This document shows positions 8,394 through 17,382 of a stretch of DNA of 64,000 nt, piece by piece. The position numbers were made by a program, and so were the translations under genes. The stretch is from Candidatus Methanosuratincola sp. (lineage in GTDB: Archaea; Thermoproteota; Methanomethylicia; Methanomethylicales; Methanomethylicaceae), in contig JACIVP010000001.1 in the NCBI GenBank assembly GCA_014361455.1, forward strand, positions 62,001 through 126,000, written 5' to 3'. The first letter of the stretch is position 1. Every line of letters starts with the position of its first letter. The notes under the pieces were generated by a model, which saw only the letters and a list, made by a program, of their open reading frames with translations, ran no database searches and was not told the DNA's origin.

Positions 8394-10154
8394 TCAAATG
8401 AGGACAATTGTCTTTATCAGATCAAGCGTCCCGAAGTCGCTTATCCACACTTGGTCGTTAGAGACTGTGTAGATGGCATCCTCGATGTATAGGATCCGCC
8501 TGATCGTGAGGTTCCAGCCCTCGATTCCGGACTGGTGAACTATGGTGCCCCGGAGGACAACCCCCTCATTGGTGCTCACATTGAAGACGAATGCGCCCTG
8601 GTTCCAGGCCCCACCCTGCTCCGTCCATCCGACTGGGATCGCGAGGATCTGCCTTCCCGCGTCAAAGAGGAACGCCTTGGGATCGTAAAGCGCCTCCGAG
8701 TCCGAATAGGCATACTCGAGCCAGAACTTCGCAACCTCCTTCGGAGCGCCCACGTCCTCCACATTGAACAGTGAGAGCTTCAGGTTGTTCTCTTCCTTCC
8801 CCAACCCGATCATGTGATCCTTGTCGATCGGGTGTAGGTAGCTGGAGTACCCTGGGATCTTGAGGTATCCAAGCACTGAAGGTCTGGTGGGGTCGCTCAG
8901 GTCAATCACGAAGAACGGGTCGACCTGCCTAAAGGTGACTAGGTAGCACCTGTCGCCCATAAACCTCGCCGAATAGATCCTCTCACCTGGAGCTACGTCC
9001 TCGAGCGATCCAACGATCTCCATCTCCATGTTCAGCACATAGACCGCGTTCTCGCTCCCGTTCGAGGTCCACTCGGTCGTGGCTACCCTGAAGTAGCCAT
9101 TGTATTCATCCATGCTGTACTGGTTCAGGATCTGCCCAGGAACCTTACCGTTCGCCTCAAGCGCAATCTTTCCGTCATCAAGGCCCAGCCTGTACACGGT
9201 AGTCTCTTCCCTCCAGTCATCAGCGCTCGTGCTGGGGGGGAAGATCATTATCCTCACCGGATAGGACCTGTGCGCGACGAGGTACATATTCTCAGTCGAG
9301 ACGTACATCGTGGAGGAGGCGCCGGCCAAGAATGTCTCGTCCGATGGCGGGGTGCTCTCGTCGGCAATGTTCAAGGAGATCACAGTTATGAAGTAGTAGT
9401 ATGTCTCCTCCGACTCGATGTAGTAGACTTCATGAGGCGCTATCTCCTTGGTAATGTTACCGTACTCATACGATGGGAGCTCGATCTTATAGTCCTCTCC
9501 CTCATAGTCGTAGACGTACGGATGCTTCTGCGAGACTATGTATACATAGTCGCCTATCATCCTCGAGCCGCTGACTGTGCCGTTCGTGACAAGTTCCCTC
9601 ACGAGTTCGGGAGAGGATCTGTCTGTGATGTCATATACCTTGACGAAAGAGTTCGCTATCGAGATCGGGTATCTCTTCAGGAGACCCGCCACTGAGTAAC
9701 CGTTTCCGATTACTACAAGCCTGTCCCCGTTTATGTAGAGGGCGACCGAATAGCTGTTGTTTATAGTGATCTTGGAGACAATTTCAGCCTCCTCGGGCGG
9801 GTAGGTCCTCATGATGTAGACCGTGTCCCCTGATGCAATGTAGATGTAATTCCCGTCGCTCTTCACGATGTCGGCCTCGTCTACCCCAGCGACCTGGATG
9901 TTTGTCGTCAAATAGTCATTTGCTCCGACCTCGGCGGTGTTCACTTTTAATCTCGGCATGTCCGTGCCGTAATAGAAAATTGATCCTGTCCCAGAGGCGC
10001 CTTTCAGGTAGCTCTCGATCTCACCCATGCTGGAGAACCGCTTCAGGTCAGAGTTATGGGACTGGCTCGTCACATAAGCGGCAGCCGCAAACACAATTAG
10101 GATCAGAGGCACCGCGAGAATTACGTATTTTCTGTAGTCCTTGAGCTCCTTCAT
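8394..10154 (-). CDS. Membrane-anchored extracellular beta-propeller domain protein
   Basis: 586 residues. An N-terminal hydrophobic segment (about residues 9-29, VILAVPLILIVFAAAAYV) anchors or exports the protein. The rest is a repetitive beta-rich body. Recurrent patterns such as VAGVDEADIVKSDGNYIYIA, VYDITDR, MIGDYVYIVS and FVIDLSDPTRPSVLGYLKIPG match the secreted beta-propeller family distantly related to WD40 (Pfam Beta_propel, from memory). The function of this family is not established; it is probably exposed on the cell surface and may bind proteins or sugars. It is transcribed alone, divergently from the pilin gene of locus A, and a shared control region at 10155-10280 is possible. 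Confidence 0.82.
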   Translation of the reverse strand: MKELKDYRKYVILAVPLILIVFAAAAYVTSQSHNSDLKRFSSMGEIESYLKGASGTGSIFYYGTDMPRLKVNTAEVGANDYLTTNIQVAGVDEADIVKSDGNYIYIASGDTVYIMRTYPPEEAEIVSKITINNSYSVALYINGDRLVVIGNGYSVAGLLKRYPISIANSFVKVYDITDRSSPELVRELVTNGTVSGSRMIGDYVYIVSQKHPYVYDYEGEDYKIELPSYEYGNITKEIAPHEVYYIESEETYYYFITVISLNIADESTPPSDETFLAGASSTMYVSTENMYLVAHRSYPVRIMIFPPSTSADDWREETTVYRLGLDDGKIALEANGKVPGQILNQYSMDEYNGYFRVATTEWTSNGSENAVYVLNMEMEIVGSLEDVAPGERIYSARFMGDRCYLVTFRQVDPFFVIDLSDPTRPSVLGYLKIPGYSSYLHPIDKDHMIGLGKEENNLKLSLFNVEDVGAPKEVAKFWLEYAYSDSEALYDPKAFLFDAGRQILAIPVGWTEQGGAWNQGAFVFNVSTNEGVVLRGTIVHQSGIEGWNLTIRRILYIEDAIYTVSNDQVWISDFGTLDLIKTIVLI

Positions 10155-10250
10155 AACCTTTACCTAAGATGGTATTATCACCTTTTTATTTTATGCTATT
10201 GATCTGAACGCCCAATTCTATAGATTAGAACGCCCCAAAAGGTGCAGGCT

Positions 10251-10258
10251 TTTTATAA
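10251..10258 (+). promoter_or_regulatory. TATA box of pilus locus A
   Basis: TTTTATAA lies about 27 bases before the ATG at 10281, so the transcript is leaderless or nearly so, although GAGG also precedes the ATG. This supports 10281 over the upstream in-frame start at 10242. Confidence 0.6.
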
Positions 10259-10280
10259 CGCCCAGGTCTTACGAGGAAAA

Positions 10281-10691
10281 ATGTCCACACCCAAGAAGAG
10301 AAGCAAGAGAGGGGAGATATCGACACCGATAATCACTATTCTGATAACCGTGGCCGCTCTGGCTGTGACAGGCATTGTAGTCAGTTGGATGTTCTCGACC
10401 GGAGCCGCGGCTGCGAACCAGAGCGTCCTGATGATAGTCGGATCCCCTGTCGTCCAGAACGATTCGCTATACCTGACAGTCAGGAACATAGGGAATGCAA
10501 ATGCGAACATCAGCTCCTGCATACTTGGTGACAAGACTGGAACAGTCAATGGTGGCACTGTTATCGAGGCTGGGCAAAGCAGGGTTCTCAACATCACTTT
10601 CAGCAGTGCTACCTTCGAATCCGGGACAATACTGCGGGGATCCTTGAACACCGACCAGGGCATCCTGCCTTTCAGCGCATTCGTCAATTAA
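10281..10691 (+). CDS. Type IV pilin-like protein (locus A)
   Basis: 136-residue secreted protein with an archaeal class III signal peptide: a basic N-terminus (KKRSKRG), then EISTPIITILITVAALAVTG, as expected for cleavage by a prepilin peptidase after Gly. The C-terminal ~90 residues form a beta-rich domain (SLYLTVRNIGNANANISSC onward) typical of archaeal pilins and archaellin-like proteins. The gene is directly followed by a secretion ATPase and a membrane platform protein, so it is the probable major subunit of a type IV pilus-like filament. Confidence 0.82.
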   Translation: MSTPKKRSKRGEISTPIITILITVAALAVTGIVVSWMFSTGAAAANQSVLMIVGSPVVQNDSLYLTVRNIGNANANISSCILGDKTGTVNGGTVIEAGQSRVLNITFSSATFESGTILRGSLNTDQGILPFSAFVN

Positions 10692-10729
10692 CCCCCTTCT
10701 TTCTCATTTTATTTGAAAGGGGTGTCTGA

Positions 10730-12421
10730 TTGCGCTTGACCTTCCTAATAAAGGAAAAGGGCGGGATCGATTCGAGGATCTATGAGCGCCTTGAGGGAGA
10801 GGTCTTTGAAGGGCTCGAGAGGCGTCATAGACCCTCGAAGTCAAGGTTCGACCTACCAGCATTCAACATCAAGACTTCCTACGTGCGTCTCTCGAACCAC
10901 GAGATCATCGAGAGTTACCCTGTCGGGCTAGCCACAGTCTACATAACGAAGGAGATGGAGTATCTGATAAACGACCCGCCCCTCACCCCGGAGGAGCACA
11001 CGAAGCTGGGGGAGATCGCTTCAAGGCTCCTATTCATCATGCCAGCATCGGCCGTCGGAGACGAGCGGCAGTTCGACGAGTACCTGAAGAGGGCTGGGCT
11101 TAGTGACCCCCGATTCAAGTACTTCATTAAGAGGGAGATAGTCGGCTACGGTCCCCTGGATCCGATGGTATCTGACCAGAAGATCGAGGACATTGTCGTT
11201 GCCTCATCCAGCAACCCTGTCTCATGCAGCCACTCCGACTACGGGACCATGCCGAGCAATGTCCGGTTCAGGTCCGAGGAGATCGACCGGTACGTCGAGA
11301 AGCTAGTCCACCTCTCCGGGAAGTCGGTCTCGCTCTACAAGCCGATCCTCAGCATAAGGCTCCCGGACGGTTCAAGGCTCTCAGCATCGTACAAGAAGGA
11401 GGTCTCGGTAGAGGGGTCGAGCTTCATCATACGCAAGTTCCCAGAGAAGCCCTGGTCGATCACCTCCCTGATGCTCATGAACACCCTCTCCCCTGAGATA
11501 GCTGCTTGGCTGATGATGCTCGAGGAGCACCGCAAGGCATTCCTCGTCTGCGGTTCAATGGGGACGGGCAAGACCTCAACGATTAATGCCCTCTGCAACC
11601 TCCTCCCCGAGAGGGCTGTTATAGTTACCATAGAAGACACCCCTGAACTCCGGCTGGCCCACCCGAACAGGTTTTCGATGGTCGTCAGGGAGTCTGCCAC
11701 CTTGGACGAGCGCGGTGAGATAGGGATGTTCGCGCTGGTCAAGGAGGCTCTCAGGATGTCCGCAGACTACATCATCGTCGGGGAGGTGAGGGGCGAGGAG
11801 GGGAGAATATGGGCGCAGGCAATAATGACTGGACACGGCGGCATAACTTCGCTCCACGCCGAGAGCCCCTCTTCAGCCCTCGAGCGCCTCCTGTCCCAGC
11901 CAATCTCCGTTGACAAGGGAGCCCTAAAGTCCCTCGCTGGGATCCTCTTCCTAGGCAAGTCTTCTTATTTCGCTGAGGGTCGACCTAGGCAGCGGAGGCG
12001 TGTCCTTAATTACTATGACCTAAACCCCGACCTGACGCTCACCCCGTTCTTCTCATACTCCGGCGAAGAGGACGCATTCGGCCACAGCGAGTCAAGGATC
12101 GTCTCCTCAAACTCTGCGAGGAGGATAATGCAGGAGACCGGCTTCTCTGAGAAAGTCTTTCTTGATAAGTATCGCAAGCGGGTGGCGTTTCTCACCAAGC
12201 TACTCCAGATCGCGAGAGTGAGGCCCGAATACAGAGAGTACCTCATCGTGGCGAAGGCAGTCTGGCTCTTCCAGTCTTCTCCAGACGACTTTGACCCCGA
12301 GGAGCTGATATACTCCGGGGGCTCGTTCAGGGTTGGGCCGGAGGGGCTGTCCGGTGATCTGAACAAAGAAGGAATTGGCAGGGAAGTACACAGAGGCACC
12401 AAAGGTGCTCGGGGCGGGTGA
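10730..12421 (+). CDS. Type II/IV secretion-system ATPase (TadA/FlaI-like, locus A)
   Basis: Hexameric motor ATPase that would power pilin assembly at the membrane. The 563 residues comprise an N-terminal domain of ~260 residues and a VirB11/GspE-type core with Walker A CGSMGTGKTST near residue 275, a TIEDTPELRL acidic box, Walker B SADYIIVGEVRGEE near 345 and the His box GHGGITSLHAE. The TTG start at 10730 follows GGGGTG at a good distance. The next gene starts 7 bases after its stop. There is no integral membrane segment, consistent with a cytoplasmic motor. Confidence 0.9.
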   Translation: MRLTFLIKEKGGIDSRIYERLEGEVFEGLERRHRPSKSRFDLPAFNIKTSYVRLSNHEIIESYPVGLATVYITKEMEYLINDPPLTPEEHTKLGEIASRLLFIMPASAVGDERQFDEYLKRAGLSDPRFKYFIKREIVGYGPLDPMVSDQKIEDIVVASSSNPVSCSHSDYGTMPSNVRFRSEEIDRYVEKLVHLSGKSVSLYKPILSIRLPDGSRLSASYKKEVSVEGSSFIIRKFPEKPWSITSLMLMNTLSPEIAAWLMMLEEHRKAFLVCGSMGTGKTSTINALCNLLPERAVIVTIEDTPELRLAHPNRFSMVVRESATLDERGEIGMFALVKEALRMSADYIIVGEVRGEEGRIWAQAIMTGHGGITSLHAESPSSALERLLSQPISVDKGALKSLAGILFLGKSSYFAEGRPRQRRRVLNYYDLNPDLTLTPFFSYSGEEDAFGHSESRIVSSNSARRIMQETGFSEKVFLDKYRKRVAFLTKLLQIARVRPEYREYLIVAKAVWLFQSSPDDFDPEELIYSGGSFRVGPEGLSGDLNKEGIGREVHRGTKGARGG

Positions 12422-12427
12422 CGACCC

Positions 12428-14167
12428 TTGACGCCTAGAGGTGGCTTTTGTAGGCTGCTGGAAGCGCTCTCTGAATCGATCGCCCGCCGGATCTGCCTGC
12501 GCCTCTACCAGGGAGATCTCGGCGAATCGCCCAACTCTTATGCAAGGAAGATCGCCCTCGCGATCCTCGCCTCATTAGTCCTCTCTTTAATCCCGGTGGT
12601 ACTCCTGGCGATCCGGTCAATCAGCCTCGCCGCTTATGGGCCCAATCTGGTTTGGGATGCGGAGGGGGCAGTGGTGGCAGTGGTAGTAGCAGCGGCCGTC
12701 TCGTCCTGGACATTCACTGCATACCTCTTCATGAGGCTCGTCCTGTCAGCGCGGAAGAGGAAGAGCGCATGTGAGAGGGAGCTGCCTTTCCTGACCGCCT
12801 TTCTAGCAATCGCCGCAGCCTCGGGGATGCCGGTTCAGGTGGCGCTTGAGAGGCTCAGGCGATCGGCCTTCCTCATAGGATTCAGGAAGGAGGCCCAACG
12901 GATTGAGAAGGTGAGGAGACTCTACGCCGTCCACCCTTACGATGCCATGCTCTTCGAGGCAAGGCACCACCCCTCCGAGCGGGTCAGAGACCTCTATTTC
13001 TCGGTTGTTGCAGCACAGAGGCAGGGGGACGCTGTCCCCTCTCTGCTCAGGGACGAGCTGATGAAAGTATTCTCACACCTCCAGGGGGCGATAAAGACCC
13101 TCTCGGACAAGTTCTCCATGATCGCCTCAGCCGAGATGATCGTATTCATACTGGTCCCGATGGGGGTGCTCACGCTCGGGACTATCTTCAGTTCAGTGGT
13201 ATCGCTGCTGGCGCTTGCGGTCGCTTGCATCGTGCTCCCGAGCCTGATCGCCGTCCTCCTCAGCATCATGATCGACTCGTCGATTCCGAAGGAGCTGACA
13301 ACCCCTGTCCCACTGAAGGGGCTCTCGATCGCCCTCGCAGCGTTCCCCTTGGCAGCCGCCCTTTACGCGATGCTCTGGGGAGCCGGAGTCCATGTCCCTG
13401 CTTACCTGGTCTTTGGCGCAGTCCTGCTCTTCTTTCTTGCAGCTGCCTCGGCGTACTACCTCCCCGTGCGGAGGGAGGTCAGCCAGATCATTGCAGCCCT
13501 CCCTGCCTTCACGAGGCTGGTAGCTGAGGAGGTCAAGAAGGGTAGCTCGCCTGGCATGTCGATAATCCAGTTCTCCGAGGCGAGGACTTTCAACAACCAC
13601 TTTGACAGGTTTCTGCACCGGGTATCCGCGTTCCTCAAGATAGGGGTGCCCATCTCGGAGGTCGCAAGCGCCATCCGCGCGCCTTGGGCGGTTAAGGCGA
13701 CCTTCGAGCTTATTGATGAGTCGGAGAGGATGGGATCCGAGCCGAAGAGCCTCGACCACCTCTCTGAGCTGATCTCTAACCTGACGCTCTGTATGAAGTC
13801 CCTCTCGTCCCAGACCCGGCTCTTCACGGCTGTGAGCTACATGAATACGCTTGTGCTGACGTTTACGGCGGTGATCGTGGTCGATGTCGTCGGGAGTCTC
13901 TTTGTCGGGGCACTCGGGAGTGTCAGCGTAGGCATGCCGTTTGGCCTCTCCTTCATGACGGGATCCCAGTACGAGGCTGCCTCTGCTCTCGCATACCTTG
14001 CGGTGATATACGACTCCTTCCTCCTTGGGATCCTTGGCGGGAAGCTAAGCAGGGGGGGATCTTTGGCTGACGGCTTGCTGCCCGCTGCGGTCTGCGTCGC
14101 TCTATCCATTTCCGGTTTCCTGGTCTTCAGGGAACTCGGGCTGGCAAGAATCCTATTTGGCGTTTGA
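12428..14167 (+). CDS. Pilus assembly membrane platform protein, two fused TadC/FlaJ-type domains (locus A)
   Basis: 579-residue polytopic membrane protein that pairs with the preceding ATPase as the platform for filament assembly. It has hydrophobic segments near residues 35-60 and 75-105, a soluble helical block, a hydrophobic cluster at about 235-285, another set at 300-340, a second soluble block and a C-terminal cluster. The repeated pattern (soluble helices with FSEARTFNNHF-like motifs followed by paired TM segments) indicates two T2SF-type halves in one chain. In locus B (58348-59954) the same halves appear as two genes. Start TTG at 12428. Confidence 0.85.
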   Translation: MTPRGGFCRLLEALSESIARRICLRLYQGDLGESPNSYARKIALAILASLVLSLIPVVLLAIRSISLAAYGPNLVWDAEGAVVAVVVAAAVSSWTFTAYLFMRLVLSARKRKSACERELPFLTAFLAIAAASGMPVQVALERLRRSAFLIGFRKEAQRIEKVRRLYAVHPYDAMLFEARHHPSERVRDLYFSVVAAQRQGDAVPSLLRDELMKVFSHLQGAIKTLSDKFSMIASAEMIVFILVPMGVLTLGTIFSSVVSLLALAVACIVLPSLIAVLLSIMIDSSIPKELTTPVPLKGLSIALAAFPLAAALYAMLWGAGVHVPAYLVFGAVLLFFLAAASAYYLPVRREVSQIIAALPAFTRLVAEEVKKGSSPGMSIIQFSEARTFNNHFDRFLHRVSAFLKIGVPISEVASAIRAPWAVKATFELIDESERMGSEPKSLDHLSELISNLTLCMKSLSSQTRLFTAVSYMNTLVLTFTAVIVVDVVGSLFVGALGSVSVGMPFGLSFMTGSQYEAASALAYLAVIYDSFLLGILGGKLSRGGSLADGLLPAAVCVALSISGFLVFRELGLARILFGV

Positions 14168-14214
14168 GAAACACGCGTTACTGATCCACTGCGTTGATCT
14201 CTTCGACCCACCGG

Positions 14215-14478
14215 TCAGATCGCAGAAATGACCATGCTCACCACGAGGAGGGCCCAGCCTAGGAGGATCACTATCCCCAGTATCTTCTTACCCGCGCTCA
14301 CAACGACAAGCAATATGTAGATCGCGGTGAGCGAGATGAGGAAGGCTATTGTATTCGCAAAACCGTCCACGAGTTCTGGGCTGACCTTGAAGAGCGTCAT
14401 GTTCAGTATGCTCTCGATAGCCCACTTGAGCCCATTGTATGCAAGCCCTATGAGGTTGATCATCCATCCGAACTCCAT
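14215..14478 (-). CDS. Small two-TM membrane protein, unknown function
   Basis: 87 residues: an amphipathic N-terminal part, then two clear membrane helices (FANTIAFLISLTAIYILL and ILGIVILLGWALLVVSMVI) separated by a short basic loop SAGKK. I do not recognise the family. Size and topology recall VirB2/TrbC-type or CedA1-like small membrane subunits, but that is topology only. It is convergent with pilus locus A, with 47 bases between the stops, and has its own promoter (TATATG near 14513-14520). An inverted repeat lies between promoter and start. Confidence 0.6.
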   Translation of the reverse strand: MEFGWMINLIGLAYNGLKWAIESILNMTLFKVSPELVDGFANTIAFLISLTAIYILLVVVSAGKKILGIVILLGWALLVVSMVISAI

Positions 14479-14479
14479 C

Positions 14480-14508
14480 TTGTCTCACTCTATAGAAATG
14501 CGAGACAA
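14480..14508. promoter_or_regulatory. Possible operator, inverted repeat
   Basis: TTGTCTC at 14480-14486 and its exact complement GAGACAA at 14502-14508, spaced by 15 bases, lie between the TATA-like box and the start of the small membrane protein gene. The position suits a repressor site, but no regulator is assigned. Confidence 0.3.
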
Positions 14509-14582
14509 TATAGCATATAAGGCTGCTGGCGTTTTGCTGTTTCAGCGTGGCATTCACCAGCGTGTGCACCGCCTCCAACTGG

Positions 14583-15095
14583 TCAGAAGGTCAGATCCCT
14601 GCCCTTTTCCCGCCTCACCTTCGCCCTCATCTCGCTGAACCATGGCGGAAATCTGACTTCTTCCCCTTGATCCATGGGGACGTACGGCTTCAAGTCGATC
14701 ACAGGGGTCCCATCGAAGAGGTCAAGCCCATCGACCTCAAGCACATTGCCTCTCCTCCTCATCAGCCTCACCACGCTCAGTGCAACCGGGTTCGGCCTGT
14801 GCGGCGATCTCGTGTTGAATACCCCTACCGGAAGCACTGCATTCGGGTCCTCAGCGTACTTGACGATCCACCTCGGTCTTACCTTCAGAACCTTCCTGTT
14901 TTCGACCGTTACCTTGTCCAAGTAGGCAACTATGACGATATGCGAGAAGCCCTCAAGTCCCTCGAGCCCATCGGAGTACTCCTCGAATACCTCAATCTCC
15001 CCCGGTACCCCATCGAAGCTTTCTTTCACCTCTGCATCAGTGTGCAGCGTCCTGATCCTCCCAATCGGCCTGATCACGATTTCATTCTCCCGCAT
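14583..15095 (-). CDS. tRNA (N6-threonylcarbamoyl-A37) methyltransferase-like protein, TrmO/TsaA family
   Basis: 170 residues matching the TsaA/TrmO (UPF0066) beta-barrel SAM-dependent methyltransferase family, which methylates t6A37 in certain tRNAs. Landmarks are IGRIRT near the start, GLEGLEGFSHIVIVAYL, and the diagnostic block VFNTRSPHRPNPVALSVVRL, followed by VDGLDLFDGTPVIDLKPYVP. The length is normal for archaeal members. It is followed by the thioredoxin-like gene upstream on the same strand with a ~75-base gap, and the two may be separate units. Confidence 0.9.
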   Translation of the reverse strand: MRENEIVIRPIGRIRTLHTDAEVKESFDGVPGEIEVFEEYSDGLEGLEGFSHIVIVAYLDKVTVENRKVLKVRPRWIVKYAEDPNAVLPVGVFNTRSPHRPNPVALSVVRLMRRRGNVLEVDGLDLFDGTPVIDLKPYVPMDQGEEVRFPPWFSEMRAKVRREKGRDLTF

Positions 15096-15170
15096 CCAAG
15101 CAAGCCCTCCTCAACTCACCCGCGCAAGCAAGGTCTCTTGTCCGCCTCGCATACATGCCAATCCGGGTGC

Positions 15171-15491
15171 CTAGATCCTTCGATATTCATTCAGCATTCC
15201 CGCTCCCCTTTTCAGGAACTCAAGGAACTCGTCGCCGACCTTCCCTTGATACCTCTTCCCTGAGACGAAGATCGCAGGGGTCGATTCAACGCCTCTCCTC
15301 TCAGCCTCCAGGTACCCTTCCTTCGTCTCCACATCATACTTTATGAGCCGGATCACCTCATGGCCAGAGTTTAGCTCTCCCACCGTCGAAGATATTATCT
15401 TGTCAGCAGCCTGGCAGGCGGCACAGTTTTCGGTCTTGAAGAGGATGACTTCTATCGGCAGATCCTCTTGTTCATGTATTTGACCTGTCAT
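15171..15491 (-). CDS. Thioredoxin-fold protein (CxxC)
   Basis: 106 residues. EVILFKTENCAACQAAD carries a CAAC redox motif at the start of the first helix, and VESTPAIFVSGKRYQG contains the cis-proline segment typical of thioredoxin and glutaredoxin folds. No signal peptide is seen, so a cytoplasmic role in disulfide reduction or redox signalling is likely. The exact partner is unknown. Confidence 0.85.
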   Translation of the reverse strand: MTGQIHEQEDLPIEVILFKTENCAACQAADKIISSTVGELNSGHEVIRLIKYDVETKEGYLEAERRGVESTPAIFVSGKRYQGKVGDEFLEFLKRGAGMLNEYRRI

Positions 15492-15559
15492 GGGCAGTCC
15501 ACTTATTGAAATATAAGTAAAGATATATGTCTTGTTTCCATTAGTGCGTTTCGGTATCT

Positions 15560-16066
15560 ATGGATGGGAAGGAACATTTTTCTTACAAGGCCATTTGCCC
15601 CGGATGTGGCGAGGCAGCGCTCAGCGTCGAGGAGCTCTACGACGAGATCCCGGGGCTGGGGAGAGCGGTCCTAGTCTCAATGCGCTGCGCAAAGTGTGGT
15701 ATGGCTGCCTACCATGAGATCCCGTTGGAGAACCGGGGGATAAGGAAGGTCGAGTTCCGGGTCTCGGAGGAGAAACACCTCACCGCAAGGGTGATACGGT
15801 CCCCGACTGGAATGATCCGGATACCCGAGCTGGGGCTCGAGCTGAGCCCCGGATCCAGGCCAGTCGGCTTCGTCACGAACGTCGAAGGCGTCCTCCAGCG
15901 CTTCCTCGATGTGGCGGAGCAGCTGGCAGGAACTGCGGAGGGACCAGAGAAGGAGGGGGCTGAAATGGCGATCAGGAGGATAAGATCCGCGATCAGCGGG
16001 GCACTCCCATTCACCATAATAATCGAGGACGATCTCGGGAACAGTGCAATAATACCGCCTGATTGA
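15560..16066 (+). CDS. ZPR1-type zinc-finger protein
   Basis: 168 residues, a single ZPR1 module. A four-Cys zinc finger (CPGCG and CAKCG, residues about 13-55) is followed by the conserved beta domain with TARVIRSPTGMIRIPELGLEL and NVEGVLQRF. Eukaryotic ZPR1 acts with elongation factor eEF1A; the archaeal single-copy form is poorly characterised, so a role around translation factors is inference. It has its own start (ATG 15560) divergent from the thioredoxin-like gene. Confidence 0.88.
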   Translation: MDGKEHFSYKAICPGCGEAALSVEELYDEIPGLGRAVLVSMRCAKCGMAAYHEIPLENRGIRKVEFRVSEEKHLTARVIRSPTGMIRIPELGLELSPGSRPVGFVTNVEGVLQRFLDVAEQLAGTAEGPEKEGAEMAIRRIRSAISGALPFTIIIEDDLGNSAIIPPD

Positions 16067-16070
16067 CTTC

Positions 16071-17204
16071 TCAGGCAATCGCCAGCGCCTCTTCGAGATC
16101 CGAGATCAGATCCTCTGTATCCTCGAGCCCGACGGATAGCCTCACAAGCCCGTCGGTGATCCCGAGCTCTCGCCTCTCCTCTGGACTGATGTTCTTGTGC
16201 GACGAAGATGCCGGATGGGTGATGAGCGTCTCCGCACCGCCGAGGCTTGGAGCAGTCTTGATCAGTCTGAGCCCGCCGAGGAACTTAATGACAGACTCCC
16301 CGACTCCGAGCTCGAACGAGACTACCCCGCCGAACCCCTTCATCAGTTCCTTCGCCATCTCGTGGCAGGGGCTAGACTCGAGTCCTGGGTAGTGGACCGT
16401 ATTTACCCTCCTATGCTGCTCAAGATACTCTGCTATCTCCTGTGCCTTCTTGTTCTGCTCTTCAACCCTGAGCTTCAGCGTCTTCAGCCCTCTGATCACC
16501 AGGAAGGCAGCAAATGGATCTAGGCTCCCACCGAGGTTCCTCCGCCACTCCCAGGCATCGTTGATGCCTTCCCGCGGCCCGATCAGAACCCCTGCAATGG
16601 CGTCGTTGTGGCCGCCTAGGTACTTTGTCGCACTGTGTATCACATACTCTGCGCCCACCTCGAGAGGCCTGAAGTTTATGGGTGTGGCAAATGTGTTGTC
16701 GACGGCGAGGGTTGCTCCCTTTCTGCGGCATGCCTCAGCGATCCCCTTTATGTCCGGGACGTTCAAAGTGGGGTTGGTTATCGACTCGACGAAGACGATT
16801 CTTGTACTGCTGTCGATCTCTCCCTCGAGCTCATCATTCAAAACGCACTTCACCTTTAGACCGAACTTCTCCAGCGACCTCATGAGAATGAGGGTCGCGC
16901 CGTAAACCTCCTTCGAGGTTACGATCGTGTCGCCTTGGCGGGTTCGGCTCAGGAGAAGGGTCGATATGGCTGCCATCCCTGAGGAGAATGCCAAGCAATC
17001 TTCCCCTCCTTCGAGAGCAGTCATCTTCTTCTCAAGCTCGTTCACGGTAGGGTTGTCCTCCCGGCTGTACTTAAGATCCCTCCCCCTGATCTGCCTCCCG
17101 TTGGGATGCTTGAATATGGCTGTCTGGTAAATGGGTGCGATTATGTCGTCCCCTTCCTGATCCCCGCCATGTATGGCAGTAGTGCCGAGCCCCTTCTTAA
17201 TCAT
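16071..17204 (-). CDS. PLP-dependent trans-sulfuration enzyme (cystathionine gamma-synthase / gamma-lyase family)
   Basis: 377 residues of the Cys/Met-metabolism PLP family. Visible are YSREDNPTVNELEKKMTALEG, the LAFSSGMAAIS cofactor-binding region, the VDNTFATP Asp motif and SATKYLGGHND, whose Lys forms the Schiff base with PLP. The C-terminal SLGGAETLITHPASSSH segment is typical of cystathionine gamma-synthase, gamma-lyase and O-acyl-homoserine sulfhydrylase alike, so substrate cannot be fixed from sequence. It is convergent with the ZPR1-like gene, with only 4 bases between stops. An AT-rich region at 17205-17270 holds its promoter. Confidence 0.88.
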   Translation of the reverse strand: MIKKGLGTTAIHGGDQEGDDIIAPIYQTAIFKHPNGRQIRGRDLKYSREDNPTVNELEKKMTALEGGEDCLAFSSGMAAISTLLLSRTRQGDTIVTSKEVYGATLILMRSLEKFGLKVKCVLNDELEGEIDSSTRIVFVESITNPTLNVPDIKGIAEACRRKGATLAVDNTFATPINFRPLEVGAEYVIHSATKYLGGHNDAIAGVLIGPREGINDAWEWRRNLGGSLDPFAAFLVIRGLKTLKLRVEEQNKKAQEIAEYLEQHRRVNTVHYPGLESSPCHEMAKELMKGFGGVVSFELGVGESVIKFLGGLRLIKTAPSLGGAETLITHPASSSHKNISPEERRELGITDGLVRLSVGLEDTEDLISDLEEALAIA

Positions 17205-17382
17205 GCTGAAGACCCCAATAAATAATACTTATTTTATATTTTAACCTATCTATATATTATCTCAGGTAATAATGCGTGGAAGGGCGTCTTGCTTGCTGCG
17301 ATACGGGATCAAAAGGGGAGTGCGAAGAAGCCTGCCGGTGGTGTTAAAAAGCAGGCAATCCGATTTCCAGCTGGAGTCGCAT

